Counted from the first letter of the stretch, positions 34,605 through 46,892 are shown. The stretch is DNA of 64,000 nucleotides from Semisulcospira habei (GCA_036245525.1 BTPG01000007.1:126215640-126279639), one strand, 5' to 3'. Numbers and translations: made by a program. Notes: a model not told the origin generated them from the sequence alone.

Positions 34605-34652
34605 TCACCTGTCAAAAAAGATCATCATTTAGGTGGCTTTAATGACAGGTGA
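34605..34652. repeat. Palindrome, family M, inverted orientation
   Basis: tcacctgtcaaaaaagatca with aggtggctttaatgacaggt; shares AAAGCCACCTAAATGATG with 60516-60573. Confidence 0.7.
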
Positions 34653-34890
34653 CACTGTGTACCTTTCAAGACTCGCCTTGAGACAGCACCCGTCTTTCAA
34701 GACAACTTTCTCCTGACATTAGGAAAAGTCTTGTGTGTACAGTACCTAGTCCAAGGATATACGCTACTATCGTTTAAATAGGACATCAAAACCTGTGCTT
34801 TGTCAAGCAGTCATTCCCCCTCACCATATTGCCAGACCTCCAACATTTGAAGGCGTCCTGAAAAGATTTGTGGCAAACGCTGATGACAAT

Positions 34891-34985
34891 ATAGACTATG
34901 GCAGTTTAAGGGCAGTGCCGATTTAGCTTGGCGCCTTACAGGCGCCAAGCTAGATCGGCACTACCCTTAAACTGCCATAGTCTAT
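34891..34985. repeat. PAL-B palindrome with many paired changes
   Basis: ATAGACTATGGCAGTTTAAG arms differ from the family at many positions, but left and right arms differ from each other at only two of 45. Confidence 0.9.
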
Positions 34986-35890
34986 CCGCCCACTACTGTT
35001 ATATGTCAGGATACTACTACTGCGATACATAAACACTTTAAACGTCAGTGACTTTTTAAGTCAAAGTTTAAACCCTCAATTATTTTTCACAGCGCATTTG
35101 GTGTGAAGGCTGCGTCAAATCAGACACTACACTGGCACGGTCGATCCTGCTGTTGTGTGTGGAGACAAAATAATGCGACCAAAAACAAAGCACTCTTGTT
35201 TATTCTCTAGTATTCTTCACAGAACGTTTATCTCTTGTCGGTTACACTGCGTGTAGCAATCACACTTAAGTAAATACCTGTTCAACCTGAAACCTCTAAT
35301 CGTGTCTAATTTACCATTCCTGTCTAAAGTGGTCACTCTATTTGTAAACATTTTTCTTTGACTTAGGCACAGATCCTCAAGCTGCTATGAGGATGTATAT
35401 GGCCTTCTGACCAAAAGACCATTTTGCCCTGTGTGTTCGTAGGTTGAGTAGGTCAAAGCGGCTTCAGTCAACGATTGTGGCCTGATTTCACAACTACCGA
35501 AGTGAGATTGGAATGCGCCTTGGACACATGGGACATATTCTGATCTCTCTGATACCATAGTACAATGAAACCCCCGTGGGACCTCCCCTGTTGGAGGTGA
35601 GCAGTCAGTAGATGCTAACGAGCTCCTTCAGCTCGCTCGGCGCAGTGGCTCAGAGTCAAAAGCATAGATCTACTGTCGCCTCAAGAAGTTAGAGGGAGCT
35701 CCCTAAATTGATCCCTCCGACATTTGGCCTGCAAACGACAACTCACAATAAAAGAAAGGGGTGTCACTGTGTTTGCATTACTTACATCAGTACTATGCTT
35801 TAGTGATTGGATGTGTGAGGTCAGAATAATGGATTCGATTTGTCATGGAGGCGAGTTGCATATTCACCCTTAACACCGGGAGTAGTACGA
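34986..35890. other. Non-coding, nothing recognised
   Basis: No supported gene or repeat. Confidence 0.5.
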
Positions 35891-35892
35891 GG

Positions 35893-35970
35893 CATGATAG
35901 TTCAAGGATTGTGCCGGATTAGATTGGCGCCTGGGAAGGCGCCAAGCTAATCCGGCGCTATCCTTGACCC
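35893..35970. repeat. PAL-B palindrome, diverged
   Basis: tagttcaaggattgtgccgg / ccggcgctatccttga arms, GGCGCCTGGGAAGGCGCC centre. Confidence 0.78.
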
Positions 35971-36536
35971 ATTCTGGCTGATCAACTACCCATAGCTGGT
36001 ACGCAATTTATATTGGCGCCATCCATAGTTAGGCTTCTGCAATAACATTAATAAGAATGAGCTGAATTAGTTTGATGCCTTTATAGTTGAAAAAAAGAGA
36101 ACAAAGGGTTGACTGCCAGTGCTTGTAATTTAGAAGAAAGTAATAATAATAATAATAAAGAGCATTTATATTGCGCTGAATCCCCAGGAGCAGTGGGCTC
36201 TAAGTAAGTATGAATTAGCTGTGTCAGGGATCCGCTCACAGTGCTTTTTCCTACTCAGTATCTTCGTAATTTCTTCTTTGTAGTAAAACCTTTCAACCTG
36301 GAACTGTCATAGTATCAGTGTATATTATTCTCGGTTCAACACACGTAGCTGATAAGTAGTATTTTGAGAAAAAACATAGGGTGGCCACTTTTGCAAAACT
36401 GCTTTCCCGCCTCAACGGTGTCTAACATAATGGTGTGATAAAACCGCAGGCCCACATACCTCTACTTACGTTTCTTTTACAAAATTGAGTTGAAATGGCA
36501 AAACGTGCGGAGTCAGTTGGATTTAATTACGTACCT

Positions 36537-36605
36537 TTAACCCCCTTGTGCATGCAGCCACCTGTACTGCTCACAGCACCGGTGGCTGCATACACAAGAC
36601 GTTAA
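36537..36605. mobile_element. PAL-E element abutting PAL-A
   Basis: TTAAcccccttgtgcatgca to gctgcatacacaagacgTTAA; right TTAA shared with the PAL-A element 36602-36815. Confidence 0.83.
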
Positions 36606-36815
36606 CCTGTTCAATGCCAGTTGCCTCTGATTGTGTTTCTGCATTTTTTGTGAATTCAACACCAAAATGTCCTAGTTCCAAGGAAAATGGATTCAAAGTG
36701 GTGTCAGCAAGAGGCATAGATCCTCATGAGCCCCCGCAGCTGCGGGGGCTCATGAGGATCTAAACCTCTTGCATTTAGGTCGTGTTCAGATTTTTTTCGG
36801 CGCTGAACGGGTTAA
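36602..36815. mobile_element. Full-length PAL-A element bounded by TTAA
   Basis: TTAA 36602-36605 to TTAA 36812-36815, 214 bp; palindrome at 36707-36772; ends cctgttcaatgcc / ggcgctgaacggg are inverted. Its left TTAA is also the right TTAA of the PAL-E element. Confidence 0.82.
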
Positions 36816-37732
36816 ATCTGAGAGCATTTCGGCTCACACACGATCACTGGCAAAGTACTCTCTACCTGTCCATTAAAATCACATACATCACCCACGCACA
36901 AAATTGACCTTAAGGCGGCAACACGGGCAAAGGAGTGCATGCACTAAAGATCTACAATGCAATGTATTGTTTGTGTGTTTAAGAATCGAATATCGATGAT
37001 CTCCTCCAAGTGAAGACGAAGGGTGAAAATGTCACCAGAAACAGAAACATACCCTTGCATAATGAAGTAAAACTGTTGCTGCAAGGGTTGTAAACGCTCC
37101 AGTTAAGTATGAAACATGAAACCCCTGCATAATCGCCACTCATCACTTTTTTAAACGCACGCAATTGTTAACCCATGCAGCCCTAAGTGTATGTAACAAA
37201 TAAATTAGATAAATACAGAGCAAAAATAAATAAGCTTGGATATTAATTGGGTGTTGCCAGAACAGCTTGACGCTTCTTCTTGAACTAACGTGTTATATCT
37301 CAGTCTTCAACTTCTTCTTTTTCTTCCTTCATGTTTAACGTCCCACGGCACTGAGAGTGATAACGGACTAAATAGGTTAATGTTTAATATAATTATTTTA
37401 CTTTTGCTTTTGGGCAACTGAAGTCTTATAGATGACAACCTCGAATTTGACCACTTTGACCTCGGATCACAAAACAAAATAACATACGTGATAGATTTCG
37501 ACTATCAGCTTAGGTGAAGATATGACAAATAAAAGATATATATCTTAATGAGTTCCTGCAGCCTGCTCAGAATCAACAAGATCTATGCCGCATTTCCGCC
37601 ATGCTTTTTTTTTTTAAAAAAAGGGCACAGCGATTCCACTAAGCTGTTAACTCAAAGCAAGTATTGTTCGCAGTCAACGTCTTCTTGTATTGTAGAAAGT
37701 CGTATCAAAGATAGGATCTTCGGACCTGCCCT

Positions 37733-37815
37733 TTAGCTGTCGGTAGCGTTTTTTGTCGAGGCGATTCCTGTAGGAAATACTCGAAATACTCAGTTTTTAT
37801 CGACGTCAGCGGTTT
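37733..37815. repeat. PAL-C remnant
   Basis: tagctgtcggtagcgttttt present; right arm decayed. Confidence 0.5.
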
Positions 37816-38223
37816 CTCAAGTCAGTTCCTGGACCCAAAACATACATTGAGAATACACCTTAATACAGGTGTTACACTTACATTTACAATAAGGACCTCT
37901 GAGGTTTAACCGGGTTCAAGTCTTAATCAGCTTATCTACGAACAAATTCCGAACCCCGCGTACGGCATAACTGAAATCACAAGTCTATAACCTGGGAGCT
38001 CAGTACCCACCTGTGAGGAGCACTAATAGACTTCTTTTGCTCAGTATTATTTTTCTTAAGACGTCTACGAGAAGATGTGTATGGACACAGGGTCAAATTA
38101 TTAAGACTGACTAGCAAGGAGCCAGGTTAGTCAGTCATGGATGTAGCCCCATCCCTACAGTCAACTATATTATTGACTATGTGCAAATTTTCGGACTAGA
38201 TTCGGGGCTTCTATGGGCAGTCA

Positions 38224-38289
38224 GCAAGAGGCAAAGATTCTCATGAGCCCCTGCGGCTGCAGGGGCTCATGACAATCTGTGCCTCTTGC
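38224..38289. repeat. PAL-A palindrome
   Basis: CCCTGCGGCTGCAGGG centre, both arms GATTCTC / GA(C)AATC subtype. Confidence 0.85.
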
Positions 38290-38370
38290 ACATGGGAGGT
38301 GTTGACTTACGGACTACGTATTTAACACTTTTCATCCTGATACACCAACTGCTTGAAATAAATTTGACTG

Positions 38371-38442
38371 ACAGTTCAAGGGTGGTGCCAGACTAGCTTG
38401 GCGCCTACAGGCGCCAAGCAATGCTGGCACCACCCTTGAGCT
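38371..38442. repeat. PAL-B palindrome
   Basis: acagttcaagggtggtgcca arms; flanks (acttttcatcctgatacacc) match those at 51953. Confidence 0.82.
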
Positions 38443-40240
38443 AAAAAACAGTTCATCTCAGTATTTCCTAATCTGTAATGTAGCCTTCAACAGACAATAA
38501 GCAAATTTTAGGTTAATATACTGTGCGTACGCAGAAATGGAGCACGGAGTCCCTCTTATGCCCACAGCATGGCTTCTAAGTTCTATTCTCAGTGCATAGC
38601 ACGCGATTGTGTCAAACAAAGCATATAACCCGTATTGCCACTGACAGTCGAGTATTGACATGTGGCATAGAATTTCGTCACGAAATTTGGAGTGGTACTT
38701 CTCATTATTTGTCAGCCAGTTTGAAACTGCAGTGTGATATTCGTCTACAAATTTAGGGTGATATATGTATATATTCATTATGATAATCGTTTTTAACTTT
38801 GGACGGAGGGGCATTCATTATTCAGTTGAATTTCTCGGCTAAGTTTGGATTGATTTTAGTTATGATATTCATCTGAAAACTCGCAGTGGCTTACATATAG
38901 GCTTAACGGTCGACAAAATCTGGTTGCATTATTATGATACTCGTTCAAAAGATGACGAGACCGGGTGGGTCCACTGACTGAGACTAAAAAATCTGGAATG
39001 GTCTTCATTATTATATATTTGTCCATAAGTTTGGTCCAGTAACTTTCATTATGATATCTGTCGATAAATATGGAAGGGCATTCAACGTATTTCGTCAGCA
39101 GATGCCGTTAGGTCAGCTGTGACACACTTGTGCCATACAAAACAGATCGATCGGCTGACGGACATGACAGTGCATCGCACAGTGCCAGATTAGTTTGGCT
39201 CGTGTGTTCTAAATCCCTGGCACATGATCTTTATAACTGGAAATCAAGTGTCATCAATAACTAGCGCACTATGCGAAATACCAACCAACAGGCCTCCCCC
39301 CCCCCCCCCCCCCCCCCCCCCCCTAGTGCACATACACACGATCAAAACATGGTGTATATTCTATTAATATGCCGATTCGTTGTCAGTGAGACAATGACTG
39401 ATAAATGCACATGCCACTACGAATTCGGAGAACGTGATCGTCACTTCACACGGCAAAGATAGGCATTTCACTTACGCCTTTGGCAAGCACCGGCAGGTAG
39501 GCAACGCCGAGTTCACATGGTCGGCAGTTTATCCAAAGTTACTGTACTGCATTCCTATTCCGTTACTCTCCAGGTTGTCGTCTGCTGCTAACATACACAC
39601 TACTCGACAAGCTGCTTCGATTTTCCGCACAAACCGTCTCGTGCGGGGAGGTGTCATATTCCAGGCGCTACTCCATGATCAGTTCAGTCTGTGGGTCGTT
39701 AATTCCAGGGTTTAATGCTTTCCGACACTGACAAACTGTGTTCGCTGTCATAACACGAACACACTACACGAAAATAGCACAGTGTACCGCCATGTTTTGG
39801 AAATCGGCCAATCATTGCTACGTTGCGCTGGGAAAGCATCATCACGTGACCTGAGGCAGTTTCCGCTCTTTTCAGGGATCAAACCTTGAGGCACCGTCAG
39901 GGTAATTATCTGTACGTTAGTCTCCCTATGTTCCTCCAAAGTGGTTATTTCATTGAAGTTAATATGTCTAGTGAGGTTATTAAATAATTTGCTGTTCAGC
40001 ACTGAATAGGGTTAGCCTTTCTCACTGCTACAAGTTATATTGATTGTGAAGGCCGGTTGTTTTGTAACTATATCCCTGCTAGGGCCTCAGCGAAAGCCGC
40101 GTTTATCGGACAACACATTGTCAAGTCACAACATGCTCGAGCTCTATACTGACTTCAGGCGAGCCGGTAATAAGGCGTATCGACTCAACGCTGAGTGACA
40201 TAGTGCAGGTGTGAGGAACAGGTGAAACCAACATAGGTGA
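38443..40240. other. Non-coding, nothing beyond a poly-C run
   Basis: ORFs at 38458 (minus) and 39434 (plus) lack recognisable domains and clear splice contexts. Confidence 0.45.
39296..39323. repeat. Poly-C run
   Basis: 28 consecutive C. Confidence 0.95.
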
Positions 40241-40306
40241 GCAAGAGGCATAGATTCTCATGAGCCCCTCCTGTAGCAGGGCCTCATGAGAATCTATGCC
40301 TCTTGC
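40241..40306. repeat. PAL-A palindrome
   Basis: gcaagaggcatagattctca arms, perfect outside the centre. Confidence 0.88.
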
Positions 40307-41036
40307 TGATGTTACAATTTTGTAAACTTTCGGAGTTGTTGCCGCGGGAGACACGGACTGACTTGAATCACGGTGACGTGCCGATGGCCGAGTACAGCCC
40401 CTCCCGTTATCAACTTTTTGCAGCATTCCTCCAGCGTGTTCGTACAATGCCTCTGCTGGGTTTAGTTTCCTGCGTGTGACTGAATACGTGTCTCAAAGTG
40501 ACCAGAATGACATTTTTAGTGCAATCGTGAAAGCTCGCAAACACACGTTGAAGGGGAGGAAACTGCTGAAAGCTTTGTGTTACATTTAGCTGCAGTATTT
40601 TCCCTTCTTTCCACTCGACAGTACTTGGCCAACATATTAGTAGCCGCTTCATGTTGTGGCGGGTAAAATGTACCAAACAAAAAGTTGGACCTCACGACGG
40701 AAAATATGTTATGTCAGTCCAAAAAGTTGACCCTTGTTTGCTTTTAATTAGTGTGCGCAGTCTGTCACACTGACAACGCAAAACTGATCCAGAGCGGCAT
40801 ACTCCTTCAGCATTGCATGTGTTTATCAGCCAGACCTTCAGTGACGAATTGATAATATAATTGATTTGCAAGATACACTGATTCTCATGAGCACCTGCAG
40901 ACACATGCTACGCCGGGCTGGGCTTTGGGACTGCGTTTCAGTCAAGCGATACAGTCGATCAGCCGTTTCGATCTCTCAGTTCTGTTCGTTGCTTGAAGAA
41001 AGATCGAGGATCTAAAACTGAACAAAAAGTCGCAGA

Positions 41037-41125
41037 CCCCCCCCCCCCTCCACCCCCCCCTCCCCCCCCCCAACCAGCCCCCCCCCCACTCCCTCCCTCC
41101 CCCCCCCCCCTGACCCCCTCCCCCG
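41037..41125. repeat. C-rich low-complexity tract
   Basis: Runs of C broken by A/T; G-quadruplex-forming potential on the minus strand. Confidence 0.85.
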
Positions 41126-41294
41126 CCCCCACCCGTGCTTTCAGGTAACTGAGTAACTGACCGGCCCTGCATGCCCATCATCATCATCACTCATCATCAT
41201 CATCGTTGTGGGCCGAGAATTAGTCCACCGAGACTTTCTAGGGTTCAATCAATGATAGTGATAGGTTAGTTTTAAAGGCGTGCGTTTTACCACA

Positions 41295-41372
41295 TTAACG
41301 CTTTGGTTGTTAGTCGCCTGTACGAATCACCTCGACAAAATGCCGGTGACTGACAGTCAGTCAAAAGGTTAA
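41295..41372. mobile_element. PAL-C element abutting PAL-D
   Basis: TTAAcgctttggttgttagt to cagtcaaaaggTTAA; its right TTAA is also the left TTAA of PAL-D. Confidence 0.68.
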
Positions 41373-41454
41373 CTCATTCGAGACGTTCCGCCTCCGGATC
41401 AGTGACGCGGCTTAGTGCCGCATATCGGGAGGCGGCACGTCTCGAATGAGTTCA
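41369..41454. mobile_element. PAL-D element
   Basis: TTAActcattcgagacgttc to gcacgtctcgaatgagttca; arms mostly pair. Confidence 0.8.
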
Positions 41455-41653
41455 TATGCATCACGTTAATGTCTGAAAGACCTAACTGTATCAGCGCCAA
41501 GCTATTCTGGCACCACCCTTGAATTATCATGCTCAATCCATGTCTTGCTGCGGTGTGTCGGGGCTGAATGAGTTAAGTAAAACGCTGAAAGGGAGGGAAC
41601 TACTGTAAAGCTGCATTACATTTAGCAGCCGTATTCTCCCTTCGCTAATGCGT

Positions 41654-41757
41654 AGGCCTGACGAGTGGTATTTGACTAAATGCAAATCCGCTGCGCCACC
41701 GCGTGCGCGCGGCCACCGCGTAACCAGCTTAAGTCAGAATACAAGGGAGGAAACGAA
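41654..41757. repeat. Left terminal inverted repeat of the foldback element
   Basis: Matches the reverse complement of 44879-44983 with about six differences. GC-rich centre (CGCCACCGCGTGCGCGCGGC). Confidence 0.8.
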
Positions 41758-41820
41758 AGGCACACGAAGCGGCGACGCACTGTGATTCCAGAGCAATTTT
41801 CAACCCCCAAAGCAACTTAC

Positions 41821-44132
41821 TTACTTACGCCTGTCACCCCTACCCGGGTATAGGCCGTCGACGAGAGACCTCCAGCAACTCCTGTCCTGTGCTTCTCCTT
41901 CGATTCTACTCCAGGTGGTTCCCAGTCTCTTGATGTCTGCTTGGAGGTCTCGACGCCAGGAGTTTCTCGGCCTACCTCTTTTCCTCTTTCCCTGGGGGTT
42001 CCATGACAATGCCTGCCTAGTGATACTGGAAGCTGGCTTTCTCAGACTGTGACCGATCCATCCCCATCTTCTTCGCCCAATTTCATTCTCTGCTGTTATC
42101 TGCTCTGTTCTCTCCCAGAGTCTGACGTTGCTGATCTTCTCTGGCCAGTGGATTTTCAAAATTCTTCTAAGGCAACTGTTCATGAAGGTCTGTACTCTGT
42201 TGACTGTGGTTTTTGTCAATCTCCATGTCTCTGCTCCATATAGGAGAACTGCTTTTACATTGGAGTTGAAAATCCGGACTTTGGTGTGTTGTGACAGCTC
42301 TCTGGAACTCCACACTTTTTTCAACTGGAGAAAGGCTGCTCTGGCTTTACCGATTCGTGCTCTGACATCTGCATCAGTGCCGCCTTTTTTGTCTATGATG
42401 CTCCCGAGATAGGTGAAGGACTCCACCTCCTCCAACGGGGTGTCAGCAAGCAAGACTGGTTCTTCCCTGGTTGCGTTCAGCCTCATTGTCTTTGTTTTCT
42501 GTTTGTGAATGGTGAGGCCCACTTGGGACGAGATGTCAGCAAGCCTCGTGGTCTTGTCCTGCATTTGTTGATGAGTGTGGGACAGTAATGCCAAGTCGTC
42601 TGCAAAATCGAGGTCGTCAAGCTGTGTCCACAGTGTCCACTGTATTCCACTTCGTCTGTGCTCTGTGGTCATCTTCATGACCCAGTCTATGGCCAGTAGG
42701 AAGAGGAACGGAGACAGCAGACACCCCTGCCTGACACCAGTTCTGACCTGGAGCTCTCTGGTGAACTGCCCTTCGTGGATCACGCGACATGTCATGCCAT
42801 CATGTCTGCTCTTCATCAGGCGGACGAGCTTTGTGGGTACACCGTAGTGTCGTAGGAGTTTCCACAGAGTCTCTCGGTCCACGCTGTCAAATGCTTTCTC
42901 ATAATCCACAAAGTTGACGTACAGCGGGGAGCTCCACTCCAGAGACTGTTCCACGATGATGCGGAGAGTGGCGATCTGGTCTGTACATGATCGGTTCTTC
43001 CTGAATCCTGCTTGCTGGTCTCTCAGCTGGGGGTCAACGGAGCTCCTCATTCTCTCTAGGATGATCATGTTGAAGACCTTTCCTGGTACTGACAGCAAGG
43101 TGATTCCTCTGTAGTTGGAACACTTGCTGAGGTCGCCTTTCTTGGGAAGCTTGATTAGGTACCCCTCCTTCCAGTCAGCTAGCATCACCTCCTCTTCCCA
43201 GATCTTTCCAAACAGTGGGTACAGCATCTCAACTGTTGTCTCTAGGTCTGCTTTCAGAGACTCCGCTGGGATGCCATCTGGCCCTGCTGCTTTGCCATTC
43301 TTCAAAAATGCCACTGCTTTTCTGATCTCTTCCCGGCTGGGTCTGTCACAGCTGATGGGTAGGTCGGTCTCTGCCGGCTGGATGTCAGGGGGGTCGGGTG
43401 GGCTAGGTCTGTTCAGTAACTCTTCAAAATACTCGGCCCATCTGCCGAGTTGGTCTGCTCTGTCTGCAATAGGCTTGCCTTCTTTGTCTTTTACTGGTCT
43501 TTCTGTATGGCCATACTTACCCGACAATCTTCTGGTAATGTCGTAGAGCTGTTTCATGTTGCCGCTGCCTGCTGCCTTTTCTGCCTCTGCTGCCAGGCTG
43601 TCTGTGTAGGCCCTCTTGTCTGCCCTGATACTCCTCTTCACCTCGCGGTTGGCTTCCGAGTATTCCCCCTGTGCCCTTATTTTGGCTGCTCTCGTGCGAC
43701 TGTTGTTGACCGCCGCTTTCTTCTGCTTCCTCGCTTCTATCTTCTTCAAGGTCTGTGCCGACAGCCAGTCCTTGTGGTAGTGTTTCCTGAACCCTACAGT
43801 GTCTTTGCAGGTTGAGTTCAGCGCCTCTCTAACTGCCTTCCACTGCTGCTCTGTGGTGATCGCCTCCTCTTCATTTACTAGCTCCTGTAGCGCTTGAAAC
43901 CGGTTGGACAGCACCAGTTTGAACTCTTCTCTAACTCCAGTTTCTCTCAGGAGGCCTACATTATAGCGCTGTCTTCTTGTTGTCTCTGTGCGGCTTTTCT
44001 TTAGCTTGAGCTTCATTCTTAAGGTAAGCAGATGGTGGTCTGAGGCGACATCTGCTCCCCTCCTCACTCGAACATCTTGAAGGGATCTTCTAAATTTCTT
44101 GCTAATGCAGATATGGTCTATTTGTTCTCTGT
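41821..44132 (-). pseudogene. LINE reverse transcriptase ORF, open but frameshifted from endonuclease
   Basis: About 770 codons in one frame, from QIDHICISKKFRR (end of the endonuclease, with SDHHLL) to PGRGDRRK and stop. RT landmarks in order: AVAFLKNGKAAGPDGIPAE, KKGDLSKCSNYRGITLLS, QAGFRKNRSCTDQI, FVDYEKAFDSVDR, GVRQGCLLSPFLF, the catalytic FADD (LDFADDLALLSH) and TYLGSIID. The C-terminal tail has GKRKRGRPRNSWRRD, a conserved basic motif of this LINE group. The RT frame has no stop, so the insertion is fairly young, but the element is dead because the 5' half is missing and one base is absent near 44133. Confidence 0.88.
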
Positions 44133-44319
44133 TGTATGGTCAGGTGAGACCCAAGTTGCTTTGTGTATTCTTCTGTGTGGGAAGATGCTGCCTCCAATGA
44201 CAAGTCGGTTTAGAGCACAAAAGTCTACAAACCTCTCCCCGTTCTCACTCATCTCCGAGCCTAGTCCCTGTCTCCCCATCACCTCTTCGTATCCGGTGTT
44301 GTCCTCCCCTATTTTGGCA
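44118..44319 (-). pseudogene. LINE endonuclease remnant
   Basis: The C-terminal part of an APE-type endonuclease, AKIGEDNTGYEEVMGRQGLG followed by RLVIGGSIFPHRRIHKATWV. It reads into a stop at ENK. A single-base deletion near 44133 (ENQIDH would be expected) separates it from the RT frame. Confidence 0.85.
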
Positions 44320-44878
44320 CCCCAAAGCAAACATCCGCCTAAAACCTCGAACTGAACAAACTCAGTAGATATTTTGCCACAAATCTATACCAACCCGGCT
44401 TGTCCTCCGATCAAAACTGCTAGATTAGTATCAAGGCTTTTTGCACAGTCAAGCATCATTTTAGCAGACGTCAATTTGTTGGGTTTTAGATGGTCCCGGA
44501 AATACGCCTCATGCTCATTTTTCATTGTTATTGTAAATTAGCACATCCAATGAAATTAATACAAGAGTGCATTCAGTTGTCGACATGACTGAACTTGTGA
44601 CCTGCACGCAGCAATCGCTTTGGTTTCGTATTTCCCCAGCCCGAAAAGCTATACTTTAACGGAGTAGGGTTTAAACAGTGCTCAGTTGTCAATATCTTTT
44701 CGAGTAATTCGCTTCGACTCATCAGAATAAACAAGGCAGAAAACAATGGATGCACAGCGCAGCGCAGCCGGTGTGGCCTCTTTCACGACATTCTACTAAA
44801 AAGGTTAACGTTCAATTCTAGATGTTGAGAAAGAGGTTCGGGATACTTCCGGCCAGAGCTAGAATTTCGCGCGTATGG

Positions 44879-44983
44879 TTCGTTTCCTCCCTTGTATTTT
44901 GACTTAAGCGAGTTACGCGGTGGCCGCGCGCACGCGGTGGCGCAGCGGATTTGCATTTAGTCAAAGCACCACTCGTCAGGCCT
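44879..44983. repeat. Right terminal inverted repeat of the foldback element
   Basis: Inverted partner of 41654-41757. Confidence 0.8.
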
Positions 44984-45068
44984 CTGTGGTCTAATGTACC
45001 TGTGTGAACACGATTGCTCTTTAAAAAAAAAAAAATACACCCATTTTCTGGGTCAAGTTCCCCTCTTC

Positions 45069-45101
45069 GTGTGTGCGTGCGTGCGTGCGTGCGTGTGTGC
45101 G

Positions 45102-45171
<70 letters not shown>
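45069..45171. repeat. (GT)n/(GC) microsatellite
   Basis: Mixed GTGC then pure GT. Confidence 0.93.
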
Positions 45172-45172
<1 letters not shown>

Positions 45173-46621
45173 ATCTTCCAACCCACGGGAATAATGGTCG
45201 TTCTTTTATTGAGCAGTGGATGTGAAATTTCAAAGTGCGCGCTTGATGATTAAACGCAGGGGCGGATCAGTTACCTCCCGGGCGGGGGGAGGGGAGGGTG
45301 AAGGAGAGCGAAGGGGGGGGGGGGAAGGGGTTTCAACTTTTTTGCTTGGGGTGAATAGTTTTGAACACGAGGTGTATTTATCTGCGCCGCAGGGTGTCTT
45401 GGGGAAAAAAAGATTTAGCTGGTGGTACAGAATTACTTCCCCCCCACCCCCCACCCCAGTAAAGAGCTTCTCAAAGAGTACAAAATCACATGTACCACAG
45501 ATGTCAAAGAAATTATTTACTGCACCAATGCTGTCTTGCTGTCAAGCGACGTCATTTTTTTCTTTTCTTTTCTTTTATCGTCATTATATACTAATGACGA
45601 GGAATATATTTATTCCAAAATTGTGTGGGCAAAATGGAGGGAGCTTAAACACTTTCACGTCGCATTAGCTCTCAGCGTCTTGTGCATTAACTAGAGCCCT
45701 CTACATAGGTTATTGTGGCAATTCAGCGCTAGGCAGGTAGCAGTTTTGGTTCCTTCCTTTCCCTTTATCGCCACGCCACGAGGCCTACGAAAAATTCACA
45801 TAGGCGGGACCCCGAGCACAATACCATGGTATGCACTTGGTTCTCAAGGTATTACAAGACCTGAATCAAATATCCGAGGCATTAGCGAGGAGATTTTGAT
45901 TCGGTTCGAGTGATCACATGTGTCGGTTATTGGCACTATATAAGCACAATTTGGCGCAGCATCATTTATGAACTCAGTCCAAAACAAAACCTAACAATTG
46001 CCACGAGTCCTTCAGTTTGCGGTAGGGGCGGGGACTGGGGGAGGGGCGGTTGAGGGGGAAAGGGCGGTTGAGGGGGGTGGGGGGTACACTGTTAAACTGT
46101 CAAACAATTCAGTAAAACTCTTTGTATGAACGCTGAAAAGACAGTGTATCATTTCTGTGCGCAAAACAGGCCATGCAGCATGTAATCTGTGCATCGAACG
46201 TATAGGAAAGGATGTTGAGGACTGCCCTGTATGTACTGGTCATTCCTTGCCAGAATCCCGACCCCATCTACCAACCAAAATATGATTTTGGAAGGGTTCT
46301 GCCACACTCCCGTGAAGCTTTCTACGCTGCTGAATAAGCAATCTTTTGCGTAACACACATCTCTACTTATCGTTTGTTTGCTTCACAATCGAAATGTGTT
46401 TCATCCGGGCTCGCTGCTTTATGCCGCATTTTCGGTTGCGGGTCGTATCGAAAGAACTAACAAGGTAGGCCTTACAGTGCCGATCTGTGGTTATCAGAAA
46501 ATGCCAGGGCACACTATCAGCATTGTTCTGTCCAAATTTGATATAACCTACGTATTTACACAGGAACGAAATCCCCAAATTTCGAAGTTGCCCTCTGAAG
46601 GACATAACAATTCTGGAGACA

Positions 46622-46724
46622 GATCGAGCATGATAGTTCAAGGGTGGTGCCAGAATAGCTTGGCGCCTATAGCCTATAGGCGCCAAGCTATTCTGGCACA
46701 ACCCTTGAACTATCGTGCTCGATC
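46622..46724. repeat. PAL-B palindrome with duplicated centre
   Basis: gatcgagcatgatagttcaa arms; loop CTATAGCCTATAG. Followed by gaatgagTTAA at 46750. Confidence 0.85.
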
Positions 46725-46892
46725 CATGGTCTTGCTGTGGTGTGGCTGAATGAGTTAACAAGCTTTTTTATGTCAGCCTTTACATAAACGTATGTTTCTA
46801 TGAACAGATGACGGACATCAAGTTGTTTAACAGTCACAGGAAAAGCATGACAGTGAGAACCTCGGACATTGACAAACACAAATAGAAATTAG

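Larger units (their letters stand above)
41816..44319 (-). mobile_element. 5'-truncated non-LTR retrotransposon (LINE)
   Basis: A minus-strand LINE. It begins (44319) inside the apurinic endonuclease domain at AKIGEDNTGYEEVMG, so its 5' part is missing. It runs through the reverse transcriptase and ends in a (GTAA)n-type tail at 41816. Both ends are bounded by the 11-bp direct repeat CCCCAAAGCAA (41805-41815 and 44320-44330), a target-site duplication. Such short-tailed, endonuclease-plus-RT elements are common in molluscs; the clade cannot be assigned by eye. Confidence 0.9.
41654..44983. mobile_element. Foldback-type element with ~105-bp terminal inverted repeats, interrupted by a LINE
   Basis: 41654-41757 and 44879-44983 are inverted copies of each other (about 104 bp, few mismatches). 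Both begin AGGCCTGACGAGTGGT at the outside and end GGGAGGAAACGAA at the inside. Between them are about 660 bases of non-coding sequence plus the LINE insertion. No transposase and no clear target duplication were seen outside the repeats. A nonautonomous DNA transposon is the simplest reading. Confidence 0.75.

Noticed and set aside
39434..39715. 93-codon ORF
   Set aside because: No recognised family or convincing splice sites.
42049..43815. Plus-strand ORFs opposite the reverse transcriptase
   Set aside because: Shadow frames of the minus-strand LINE.
45216..45668. 150-codon ORF
   Set aside because: Gly/Arg-rich because of G-run low complexity; no domain.
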